A stretch of DNA of 64,000 nt from Taklimakanibacter deserti. Lineage in GTDB: Bacteria; Pseudomonadota; Alphaproteobacteria; Rhizobiales; Aestuariivirgaceae. The position numbers and the translations under genes were made by a program. The notes beneath the pieces are model-generated. The model made no database searches. It saw only the letters and a list, made by a program, of their open reading frames with translations, and was not told where the DNA came from. Below are positions 17,432-25,661 of this stretch, one piece after another (position 1 is the first letter of the stretch; each line of letters starts with the position of its first letter). The stretch spans positions 1 to 64,000 of the forward strand of contig QORU01000011.1 of assembly GCA_003574785.1 (NCBI GenBank), read 5' to 3'.

Positions 17432-17596
17432 GTCGGAAATCCCCTCGAAAGCCTTAGAATCCAAGGAGCCTAACTAGCCTAGAGGCTCCCCTGCCGCAAG
17501 GACTGAGGGCCGGCGCGGCGATGAGTCTCAAGGCGCCTTCAAATTCCCGCAAAGCCAGGGCAAAATCCCTATCGCTTCCCGCGCTTTGGACGGCTC

Positions 17597-20563
17597 ATGC
17601 GACGGCGACCGGCAGTCTTCTGGCTTGCACTTGGCCTGTGGCTCACGGGTTCGGGCACCCTGTCTCTAGCCCAGGACGCATCGCCCCCGCCCGATATCCC
17701 CGGCCTCACGCAGCGTGCCGAAGCGGGTGATGCGGAAGCGATGATCGCCCTCGGCGAGGCCTATCTGGACGGCACCGGGGTCAAGCGCGACCTCGACATG
17801 GCCATCAGGCTGTTCACGCCCGGAGCTCAGGCCAATGACGCCAACGCCCTCTATCTGCTGAGCTTTACGCTTAGGGAAAGAGCCAAGCCGGGCGATCTCG
17901 ACCAGGCCTTGCTCCACGCCGTGGCGGCGTTGAGCCTCGCGAGGCAGAGAAAAGGATTGGAGTTCGTCGAAGCCAATATCCAGTCGCAACTCGGCTTCAT
18001 CTACGAAAGATTTGGCCGTTTCGAAGAGGCCGTCGTGGCCTATGAAGCGGCACGCCGGATTTTCGAGCGGAAGCTGAGACAAAAGCATCCGCAGGTCGCC
18101 GGCGCCTATATGAATCTTGCCAACGGTCTCGCCGGCGCGGGACGCCAGGAGGAGTCTCTTGCGGCAACGGAAAAGGCTCTGCAGCTTGTCGTCCGGCTGA
18201 TGGGCAATGACAGCGAGCTGACGGCCAACCTCCACCAGAACAAGGCCATCAGCCTCATCAGTCTGGCACGCTACAGCGAAGCGTTGAATGCCCTGGATCA
18301 AGCCCAAGCCATCTATCTGAAGCTGGGTGGCCCTGAGTCCATGCGGATCGCCGACATCCTCAGGAACAGAAGCCGCGCCTATAATCTTCTGGGGCGCAAT
18401 CAGGAAGCGATCGAGGCGGCGCAGTCCGCTCTCTCGCTCTACAACAAAGCCCCCTCACCCGATCAACGCACGCTCGCAGCGGCGCATGGAATATTGGGTC
18501 TCGCCTATCAGGGTCTTCGCCATTATGACGACGCCCGCAGAGAATACCGCGCCGCTGCTGAGATACTGGAAGGCCAGTACGGCGCCAACCACATCGAGAT
18601 GATGCACCCGCTCATCAATCTGGGGAATGTGGATGACGATCTCGGACAGTTCGAGAACGCTCTGACGAACTATCAGAAGGCGTTCAAGATTATCCTCGAT
18701 GCCTATGGTCCCGATCACCTCGAAGCCGCCAGTATGGTCGGCCGCCTCGGCAACACGTCACGCAAGCTCAAACGCTATGACATCGCTCTCGATTACGGCC
18801 TTGAGGCACTGCTCATTCAAACGGGTGCGACAAACGCCGATCTCGACAATCAGCGTTATACTTTCCGCATGCTGGCGCGCACTCTCCAGGCCAAGGGGAA
18901 AAGGGCAGCAGCCGTCTTCTTCGCCAAACAAGCCGTCAATGCGCATCAGGAAGTCCGCGCCCGCAACAGCAGCCTTTCGGATGAACTGCGCGCCACGCTC
19001 GGCCAGAGCTTTCAACCTTCCTATTACCTCCTCTCAGAGCTACTGCTGGAGGACGGTCAATTTTCTGAAGCGCAATTTGTAGGCAGCCTGCTCAAGCAGC
19101 AGGAGTTTTACGAATTCACTCAGAAGGGAAATGGCCGGTCTCCGGAAGATCCGGAAATCGAGCCGGGCAATATTCGTCTCACCGAGGCGGAGCTGAAGTT
19201 CTGGACGGAGATGCAGGCCTCCATGGCGCCTGCCCTCAAGATCGCTTCGGACATGCGCAACTTGATGGGCGCGAGGGAGACGACGGGAACGCTCTTGCCT
19301 GACCAAAAGGCGCGGCTGCAGGAACTGAAGGTCAAACGCGATCAAGCCGTGGCGGAATTCATCACATCTGCCCATGGTCTCATCGACCGCGCCGAGTCTG
19401 AAAATCTTCTGGCGCGCAAGATGGCATTCGATTCCGGACAACGCTATGCCGAGAAGATCCAGGTGGATTTGCGCGCCATGGGCCCCAACACCGCGCTCTT
19501 GCAGATCATGAGTCTCGAAGACGGACTGTATTTCTTCGTAAGCGCGGCTGGGCGAGATACGGTGCAACGCAAAGTGCCGGTGAGCCGTTCAGAGCTCGCC
19601 AGAAAAGTGTCCGCAGCCGTCAATGCTGTCAGAAACCGCGGAGATGACGCGATCCCGCAGCTGGCGGGACTCTATGATCAGCTCATCAGGCCGGTTCGGC
19701 CGGATCTCGATGCTGCAGCGACGCGCAATGGCGCTGAGGTCCCGGTCCTCCTCCTCGATCTGTCGGGCTTCCTGCGCTACGTTCCCTTTGCGGCGCTTCA
19801 TGACGGCCGGCATTATCTCGTCGAGGATTTCGCCCCGGCGCTCTACAACCCTGCCAATCCGACGAAATTCACGCCGCTGCGCCGCGGCAGGATCAAAGGC
19901 GCTGGTTTCGGCGTTACCCGAGAGCATCCGGGTTTCGCAGCGTTGCCCGGCGCAGCCCGCGAGCTCACCGCCGTCCTGGATATCGTCGGCGGCAAGCCCA
20001 AGCTCGATGACGCCTTCAACGAAAAGAGCCTGGCCCAGGCCCTCTCGGCGAAAATCCAGATACTCCACATCGCCAGTCATTTCCGCTTCCGTCCCGGCAA
20101 CGAAACCAATTCTTACCTGCTTCTTGGAAATGGCGACGGCCTCACTCTGAAACAGCTGCGCACGCAACGACAGTATCGTTTCCGCGGTACTGATCTTATT
20201 ACGCTCTCGGCTTGCGAGACGGCGCTGGGAGGCGGAGCGGAAGGCGAGGAAATCGAAAGCTTCGGCATGCTTGCGCAAGCCAAGGGCGCCTCGGCGGTCC
20301 TGTCGACGCTCTGGCAGATCGCGGACGACTCGACCGCCGTGCTCATGACGGATTTCTATGACGGGCTCATCAAACAGGGCCTGGACAAAGCCCGCGCCTT
20401 GCGGATCGCCCAACTCGAGTTGATCCGGGGAAAGGCGGAGCCCACGCTTCAAGCCAGCCGGGCGATGACGGTCATCGATGATGCTTCTGGAGAAACGGCC
20501 GCGGTGCCGACCGCACATCCCTATTATTGGTCTGCCTTCATCCTGATGGGGAACTGGATGTAA
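17597..20563 (+). CDS. Secreted TPR protein with C-terminal CHAT (caspase-like) domain
   Basis: A 988-residue protein with a signal peptide (cleavage after LAQ, about residue 27), a Sel1-like repeat (about 35-75), roughly eight TPR repeats of the Kinesin-light-chain type (about 100-430), a helical linker, and a CHAT protease domain (about 690-985). The caspase-type dyad is present: His828 in HIASHF and Cys873 in LSACETALGGG. CHAT proteins are cysteine peptidases, several of which are known as bacterial separase or caspase relatives. Export of this one to the periplasm is notable. It stands alone and overlaps the convergent ABC1 gene by 26 bases. Confidence 0.88.
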   Translation: MRRRPAVFWLALGLWLTGSGTLSLAQDASPPPDIPGLTQRAEAGDAEAMIALGEAYLDGTGVKRDLDMAIRLFTPGAQANDANALYLLSFTLRERAKPGDLDQALLHAVAALSLARQRKGLEFVEANIQSQLGFIYERFGRFEEAVVAYEAARRIFERKLRQKHPQVAGAYMNLANGLAGAGRQEESLAATEKALQLVVRLMGNDSELTANLHQNKAISLISLARYSEALNALDQAQAIYLKLGGPESMRIADILRNRSRAYNLLGRNQEAIEAAQSALSLYNKAPSPDQRTLAAAHGILGLAYQGLRHYDDARREYRAAAEILEGQYGANHIEMMHPLINLGNVDDDLGQFENALTNYQKAFKIILDAYGPDHLEAASMVGRLGNTSRKLKRYDIALDYGLEALLIQTGATNADLDNQRYTFRMLARTLQAKGKRAAAVFFAKQAVNAHQEVRARNSSLSDELRATLGQSFQPSYYLLSELLLEDGQFSEAQFVGSLLKQQEFYEFTQKGNGRSPEDPEIEPGNIRLTEAELKFWTEMQASMAPALKIASDMRNLMGARETTGTLLPDQKARLQELKVKRDQAVAEFITSAHGLIDRAESENLLARKMAFDSGQRYAEKIQVDLRAMGPNTALLQIMSLEDGLYFFVSAAGRDTVQRKVPVSRSELARKVSAAVNAVRNRGDDAIPQLAGLYDQLIRPVRPDLDAAATRNGAEVPVLLLDLSGFLRYVPFAALHDGRHYLVEDFAPALYNPANPTKFTPLRRGRIKGAGFGVTREHPGFAALPGAARELTAVLDIVGGKPKLDDAFNEKSLAQALSAKIQILHIASHFRFRPGNETNSYLLLGNGDGLTLKQLRTQRQYRFRGTDLITLSACETALGGGAEGEEIESFGMLAQAKGASAVLSTLWQIADDSTAVLMTDFYDGLIKQGLDKARALRIAQLELIRGKAEPTLQASRAMTVIDDASGETAAVPTAHPYYWSAFILMGNWM

Positions 20564-21908
20564 GCCCCGCCGTTGCGAGCGCCGCCTCTTGCCGCGCCGC
20601 GACGCCGTCGACCGAAAAGCCTTCCAGCGCCTCGTTGAACAGGCGGTAGAAGTTGAGCTCGGCGCGCAGATGGATGAACACCCCGCCGAGGCCGATCGCG
20701 GCGCGGTCCATGAACACGAATTCGCGCGGCACCTTGACCGGTCCCTTCTCCTTCAACGCCTTGTGCACGGCGAAAGCCTGCTTGCGGCCATATTCGGCGG
20801 GCGAGACGTCGCCGGCGATGGCACGCACCCGGTCTTCCATCAAGGGGCCGTAGATGAAGCGCGCCCAGATATTGAGAATGTCGATCAGTTCGTTGCTGAG
20901 GCCCTCGAAGCCCCAGATCTCGTAAGCATGGACGATGCGCGCCCGGTCGTTTTCCATGAGGCCGCGATAGAGATCGACGACGCCTTCGACGAAACGCGGC
21001 GGGAAGATGCGGATGCAGCCATAATCGAGAAGATTGAGGCCTTTGGGCCGGCCCGTCGGATCGAGAGCCGCCGAATAATTGCCGAGATGGGGATCGCCAT
21101 GGATCACGCCATGGCCGCAAAAGGGCGTCCACCAGGCCTCGAACAGACGCTGCGCCAGGAGATTGCGGGTGTCGAGATCATGCTCCTTGAATTCGAGCAG
21201 CTTGCGGCCTTCGAGCCAGCCCATGGTGATGAGCCGGCGCGTTGACAGTTCGGGCTCGACCACCGGCACATGGATGCCCGGGTGATCCTTCAGTATTTCC
21301 GAATAGAGCCGGATGTGCTTTGCCTCGCGGACATAGTCGAGCTCTTCGCGCAAGCGTGCCGCGATCTCCTGGGCGATCTCGCTGGTGTCGATCACCGGGT
21401 CCATGCGCTTATGCAAGGCGAAGACGACATTGAGCTGCCGGAGATCGGCCTCGACGGCCGAATCCATGTCGGGATATTGCAGCTTGCAGGCGAGCTGGCG
21501 GCCATCGAGCGACGTCGCCTTGTGCACCTGCCCCAGCGAAGCCGCATGCGCGGCTTCATGCGTGAAGTCGCCGAAGAGCGTGCGCCACTGCGGCCCGAGC
21601 TCGGCCGCCATCCGTCTTTTCACGAAGGCCCAGCCCATCGGCGGTGCCTGCGACTGCAGCTGCGCCAGCTCCGCCGCATAGCCGGCCGGCAGCGCATCGG
21701 GAATGGTGGCGAGAAGTTGCGCCACCTTCATCAAGGGACCCTTGAGATTGCCCAGCGCCTCGGCAAGGAGCTGCCCCTCCGCCGCCGATCCCTTCTCGGC
21801 GCCCAGGAACCGCCCGGCGGCAATGCGGGCGACCGCGGTGCCGACGCCGGTCCCGACATTGGCATAGCGCAGCAATCGACCGGTCAGGCTGTTCTCGTCG
21901 TCGGCCAC
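20538..21908 (-). CDS. ABC1/UbiB-family atypical kinase
   Basis: A protein of about 456 residues of the AarF/ABC1/UbiB family. It contains the family's KxGQ-like region as LKGPLMKVAQLLATIPDALP, the ATP lysine in ACKLQYPD, the catalytic loop VIHGDPHLGN and the metal-binding DYG (LLDYGCIRI). Such proteins support ubiquinone biosynthesis or lipid homeostasis. No ubi genes are adjacent. I prefer a GTG start at 21908; the longer TTG start at 21938 would place the initiation codon inside a strong hairpin. Confidence 0.85.
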   Translation of the reverse strand: MADDENSLTGRLLRYANVGTGVGTAVARIAAGRFLGAEKGSAAEGQLLAEALGNLKGPLMKVAQLLATIPDALPAGYAAELAQLQSQAPPMGWAFVKRRMAAELGPQWRTLFGDFTHEAAHAASLGQVHKATSLDGRQLACKLQYPDMDSAVEADLRQLNVVFALHKRMDPVIDTSEIAQEIAARLREELDYVREAKHIRLYSEILKDHPGIHVPVVEPELSTRRLITMGWLEGRKLLEFKEHDLDTRNLLAQRLFEAWWTPFCGHGVIHGDPHLGNYSAALDPTGRPKGLNLLDYGCIRIFPPRFVEGVVDLYRGLMENDRARIVHAYEIWGFEGLSNELIDILNIWARFIYGPLMEDRVRAIAGDVSPAEYGRKQAFAVHKALKEKGPVKVPREFVFMDRAAIGLGGVFIHLRAELNFYRLFNEALEGFSVDGVAARQEAALATAGLTSSSPSG

Positions 21909-21925
21909 ACGATCCTCACTGCTTC

Positions 21926-21951
21926 CCCTCTCCCCCAACGGGGGAGAGGGG
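21926..21951. repeat. Perfect 12-bp inverted repeat between pepF and the ABC1 gene
   Basis: CCCCTCTCCCCC-AAC-GGGGGAGAGGGG forms a very stable hairpin just downstream of pepF. It lacks a T run on the minus strand, so it may stabilise the pepF 3' end or stall polymerase. Similar CCTCTCCCC palindromes are widespread in Rhizobiales genomes. Confidence 0.65.
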
Positions 21952-21955
21952 ATTT

Positions 21956-23782
21956 TTATGCGGTTTCCATCGCTTCGAGCTCGTCGATGAAGCCTTCGAT
22001 GACCTTGAGGCCCTTCAGCCAGAAGGTCGGATCGCTCGCATCGAGGCCGAAGGGTTCCAGCAGCTCCTTGTGATGCTTGCTGCCGCCGGCCTTCAGCATG
22101 GCGAAGTACTTCTCCTGGAAGCCTTCGGCGCTCTCGCGGTAGCGCGCATAAAGCGAATTCACCAGGCAGTCGCCGAAGGCATAGGCATAGACATAGAAGG
22201 GCGCGTGGATGAAATGCGAGATATAGACCCAGAAGGTCTCATAGCCTTCCGAAAAGGCGATGCCGGGGCCCAGACTTTCGCTTTGGACCTCGAGCCATAT
22301 CGCATTGATCTGCTCGGCGGTGAGCTCGCCTTCCTTGCGCGCGGTGTGGATCTTGCGCTCGAAGGTGTAGAAGGCGATCTGGCGCACCACCGTGTTGAGC
22401 ATGTCCTCGACCTTCTGGGCGAGCATGGCCTTGCGCTTCTTGGGATCCTTGGCCTCCTTGAGCAGCGCCTGGAAGGTGAGCATCTCGCCGAAGACCGACG
22501 CCGTCTCGGCGAGCGTCAGCGGCGTCTGCGCCATGAGCGCGCCCTGATCGGCGGCGAGCACCTGATGCACGCCGTGACCCAGCTCATGGGCGAGCGTCAT
22601 CACGTCGCGCGTCTTGCCCATATAGTTGAGAAGCACATAGGGATGCGCCGAGGGCACGGTCGGATGCGCGAAGGCGCCTGAGGTCTTGCCGGGCCTGACC
22701 GGCGCATCGATCCATCGCTTGTCGAAGAAGCGCCCGGCGATCTCGGCCATTTCCGGCGCGAAGCCTCGATAGGCGTCGAGCACGATCGTCCTGGCGTCGT
22801 CCCACTTGACTTCGCGCGCGTCCTCTTGCGGCAAAGGCGCGTTGCGGTCCCAGTGGTCGAGCTTCGCCTTGCCGAGCCATTTCGCCTTCATCCGGTAATA
22901 GCGATGCGACAGGCGCGGATAGGCCTGGCGCACCGCTTCGACGAGGGCGGCCACGACTTCAGGCTCGACCCGGTTGGAGAGATGGCGGGCATCGGCGATG
23001 TCCTTGAAGCCGCGCCAGCGGTCCGAGATCTCCTTGTCCTTGGCGAGCGTGTTGGTGATGTGGGTGAAGAGCCTGAGATTCTTCTTGAAGCTCTGCGCCA
23101 GCGCTTGCGCTGCGGCCTTGCGCTTGGCCTCTTCAGGCGCCATCAGGAGCGTCAGCGTCGGCTCGAGCGACAGTTCCTCGCTATCGACAGTGAAACGCAT
23201 TTCGGCGAGGCTCTCGTCGAAGAGACGGTTCCAGGCCGAATACCCGGTCTGCGATTTCTCCAGGAACAGCTCCTCGCTCTTGTCGTCGAGCTGATAGGGT
23301 TTTTCCTTGCGCAGATTGTCGATCCAGGGACCGTAATGCGCCAGCGCCGGTACTTTCAGTTTCAGCGCCAGCTCGTCATCCGCGATCTTGTTGAGCTCGA
23401 GCTCGAAGAACAACAGGATCGCCGAGATGTCGGTCTGCTTGGCGCTGACATCGCCGTAGAATTTTGCACGCGCTGGGTCGGTCGTGTTGCCGACATAATA
23501 GAGCTGCGCATAGGAGCCGGTGCGGCCGAGAAGATCGCCCAAGGCCTCATAGGCCCTGATGGCTTGCGCCAGATCCTCGCCCGAAAGCCCTGAGAGCTTG
23601 CCTTTGTAGGTTTCGGCGAAGCGTCTCGCCTCCTCCTCGCCGCGCTTCATGTCGGCGGCGAAGGCCGGATCATCGGGCGCGGCATAGAGATCGGCGAGAT
23701 TCCATTCGGGAAGGGAACCGAGTTTTTTCGAGAGGGCGGCAGTGTCCATGGAAAAGGCATCCGGTCTGAGGTTTGTGCTCAT
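21956..23782 (-). CDS. pepF: Oligoendopeptidase F (M3 family metallopeptidase)
   Basis: A protein of about 608 residues in the M3/PepF family. The zinc site HExGH is in TLAHELGHGVHQ (about residue 385), with a downstream Glu in LAETASVFGEM as third ligand. It degrades short peptides in the cytosol. The C-terminal part YVYAYAFGDCLVNSLY is conserved. Start choice is uncertain: ATG at 23782 lies 11 bases after AGAGGGG, while ATG at 23791 is only two bases after it. Confidence 0.93.
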   Translation of the reverse strand: MSTNLRPDAFSMDTAALSKKLGSLPEWNLADLYAAPDDPAFAADMKRGEEEARRFAETYKGKLSGLSGEDLAQAIRAYEALGDLLGRTGSYAQLYYVGNTTDPARAKFYGDVSAKQTDISAILLFFELELNKIADDELALKLKVPALAHYGPWIDNLRKEKPYQLDDKSEELFLEKSQTGYSAWNRLFDESLAEMRFTVDSEELSLEPTLTLLMAPEEAKRKAAAQALAQSFKKNLRLFTHITNTLAKDKEISDRWRGFKDIADARHLSNRVEPEVVAALVEAVRQAYPRLSHRYYRMKAKWLGKAKLDHWDRNAPLPQEDAREVKWDDARTIVLDAYRGFAPEMAEIAGRFFDKRWIDAPVRPGKTSGAFAHPTVPSAHPYVLLNYMGKTRDVMTLAHELGHGVHQVLAADQGALMAQTPLTLAETASVFGEMLTFQALLKEAKDPKKRKAMLAQKVEDMLNTVVRQIAFYTFERKIHTARKEGELTAEQINAIWLEVQSESLGPGIAFSEGYETFWVYISHFIHAPFYVYAYAFGDCLVNSLYARYRESAEGFQEKYFAMLKAGGSKHHKELLEPFGLDASDPTFWLKGLKVIEGFIDELEAMETA

Positions 23783-24026
23783 ATGGCCCATGCCCCCTCT
23801 GGCGGCAATAAGGGATGAAAAAGCCCCGCAGTGACGTAAGGCCAATTGACGAGGCGCTGGACAGGGGACGAAACTGTCCCCATTCTCGCCAGGTCCTTAA
23901 TTGCCTCTTTACCCTTCTTTGTCACAGTCGGCCGCGAATGGGGGAGAGGCCACGGTGCGGCTGGGCGGCGCGCCTGAGGCAGCTTTCACCCCGAGCGGCC
24001 AAACAGCTGAGTGGTATCGGTCAAGC

Positions 24027-25526
24027 ATGACAGCGCGCGTCCTTATTGTTGAAGACGACCCAGCCCAGCGGCGCATACTGGAAGAGATGATGAAGCGGTT
24101 CGGTTTCGATGCGGCAAGCGTCGAAAGCGGAACCAAGGGCCTCGATATATTGGCCGGCGCATCCGGCGGCCAGATCGAGCTCGTCATCCTCGATCTCATG
24201 ATGCCGGGCATGGACGGGCTTGAATTCCTCGAGCGCATGGCGGGCGTGCGCGGCCACATCCCGGTGATCGTGCAGACCGCGCAAGGATCGATCGAGACCG
24301 TCATCAAGGCCATGCGTGCCGGCGCCGACGACTTCGTCGTGAAGCCGATCTCGCCCGAGCGCCTGCGCGTCTCGGTGCAGAATCTCCTGAAGGTGAACGC
24401 CCTTACCGAAGAGGTCAAACGCCTCAACAAGAAGGTCGGCGGCGCCCTTACCTTCGAGGATCTCATCGCCTCCTCGGCGGCGATGGCGGGCGTCATCCGG
24501 CTCGGCCGGCGCGGCGCCCAATCCAACATCCCGATCCTGATCGAGGGCCAGTCGGGTGTCGGCAAGGAGATCATCGCGCGTGCCATCCATGGCGAGAGCG
24601 AGCGGCGCGGCCGCTCCTTTGTCGCCGTCAATTGCGGCGCCATCCCGGAAAACCTGGTGGAAAGCATTCTGTTCGGCCATGAGAAGGGATCCTTCACCGG
24701 CGCCACGTCCAAGCATATCGGCAAGTTCCAGGAGGCCGACGGCGGCACGCTCTTCCTCGATGAGGTGGCCGAGCTGCCTTTGGACATGCAAGTCAAGCTG
24801 CTGCGCGCCATCCAGGAAGGCGAGATCGATCCGGTGGGCTCGCGCAAGCCCGTGAAGGTCAATATCAGGCTGATCTCGGCCACCAACCGCAACATGATCG
24901 AGATGGTCAAGGCTGGGCAGTTCCGCGAGGACCTCTATTACCGCCTCAATGTCTTCCCGGTCATGGTGCCGCCGCTCAAGGAGCGCAAGGACGATATTCC
25001 GGCTCTGGTCAATCATTTCATCACCCGCTTCGCCGCCGAGGAAGGGCGAAAGGTGCATGGCATAGACCCCAGGGCGCTCACCATGCTGCAGGCCTATAGC
25101 TGGCCGGGCAACGTCCGCCAGCTCGAGAACACCGTATTCCGCGCCATCGTGCTTTGCGAAGGCGATAGTCTCGAAATCCAGGATTTCCCCCAGATCGCCT
25201 CGCTGGTCGAAGGCTATGAGGTGAAGATCCCGGAATTGCCGCCTCAGCCTCAGGCTCAAGCCACGCCCGCCGCTAGCTCGGCGGCGCGCTCGAGCGGGAC
25301 GGTCATCTCAGATGGCATGGCGCTCGGAATCCCGGCCGTCACCGATGGCGGCCACATCCGCAAGCTCGAGGAAATCGAGGCCGACATGATTCGACTGGCC
25401 CTCCACCGCTATCGCGGCCAGATGTCGGAAGTGGCCCGCAAGCTCGGCATCGGCCGATCGACGCTCTATCGCAAGATGCGCGATCTGGGCCTCGAAGATA
25501 CCGAAAATGGACGCTCGACGGCCTGA
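24027..25526 (+). CDS. Sigma-54-dependent response regulator (NtrC-type)
   Basis: A 499-residue regulator with a receiver domain (1-120, phospho-acceptor Asp56 in VILDLMMPGMDG), an AAA+ sigma-54 activation domain (about 150-385, Walker A EGQSGVGKE, Walker B GGTLFLDEVAEL) and a Fis-type HTH (about 455-495, MSEVARKLGIGRSTLYRKM). The sigma-54 contact loop reads GSFTGA instead of GAFTGA. No sensor kinase is adjacent. The ATG at 24027 starts just before the receiver core. A near-CtrA box (TTAA-N7-TTTA) lies at 23897-23911. It is followed by an L,D-transpeptidase gene with its own CtrA box. Confidence 0.9.
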   Translation: MTARVLIVEDDPAQRRILEEMMKRFGFDAASVESGTKGLDILAGASGGQIELVILDLMMPGMDGLEFLERMAGVRGHIPVIVQTAQGSIETVIKAMRAGADDFVVKPISPERLRVSVQNLLKVNALTEEVKRLNKKVGGALTFEDLIASSAAMAGVIRLGRRGAQSNIPILIEGQSGVGKEIIARAIHGESERRGRSFVAVNCGAIPENLVESILFGHEKGSFTGATSKHIGKFQEADGGTLFLDEVAELPLDMQVKLLRAIQEGEIDPVGSRKPVKVNIRLISATNRNMIEMVKAGQFREDLYYRLNVFPVMVPPLKERKDDIPALVNHFITRFAAEEGRKVHGIDPRALTMLQAYSWPGNVRQLENTVFRAIVLCEGDSLEIQDFPQIASLVEGYEVKIPELPPQPQAQATPAASSAARSSGTVISDGMALGIPAVTDGGHIRKLEEIEADMIRLALHRYRGQMSEVARKLGIGRSTLYRKMRDLGLEDTENGRSTA

Positions 25527-25576
25527 TTTTTGCCAAGCTGCGCCGGAAGTTGCGGCAAAAACGTTACACTCCCAGT

Positions 25577-25591
25577 TTAATGTGACGTTAA
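25577..25591. promoter_or_regulatory. Exact CtrA box upstream of the L,D-transpeptidase gene
   Basis: TTAA-TGTGACG-TTAA matches the CtrA consensus exactly. It lies 71 bases before the start of a peptidoglycan cross-linking enzyme, a sensible target for a cell-cycle regulator. Confidence 0.65.
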
Positions 25592-25661
25592 GGATGCGGG
25601 TACCGTTGAAATGCCACGAAGCCGCGGTTAGCTATGGTGTGACCATGGGAGTAGACCGACG

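Noticed and set aside
25530..25565. Terminator after the sigma-54 regulator
   Set aside because: TTTTTGCC/GGCAAAAA arms are separated by a long spacer, and no T run follows on the plus strand.
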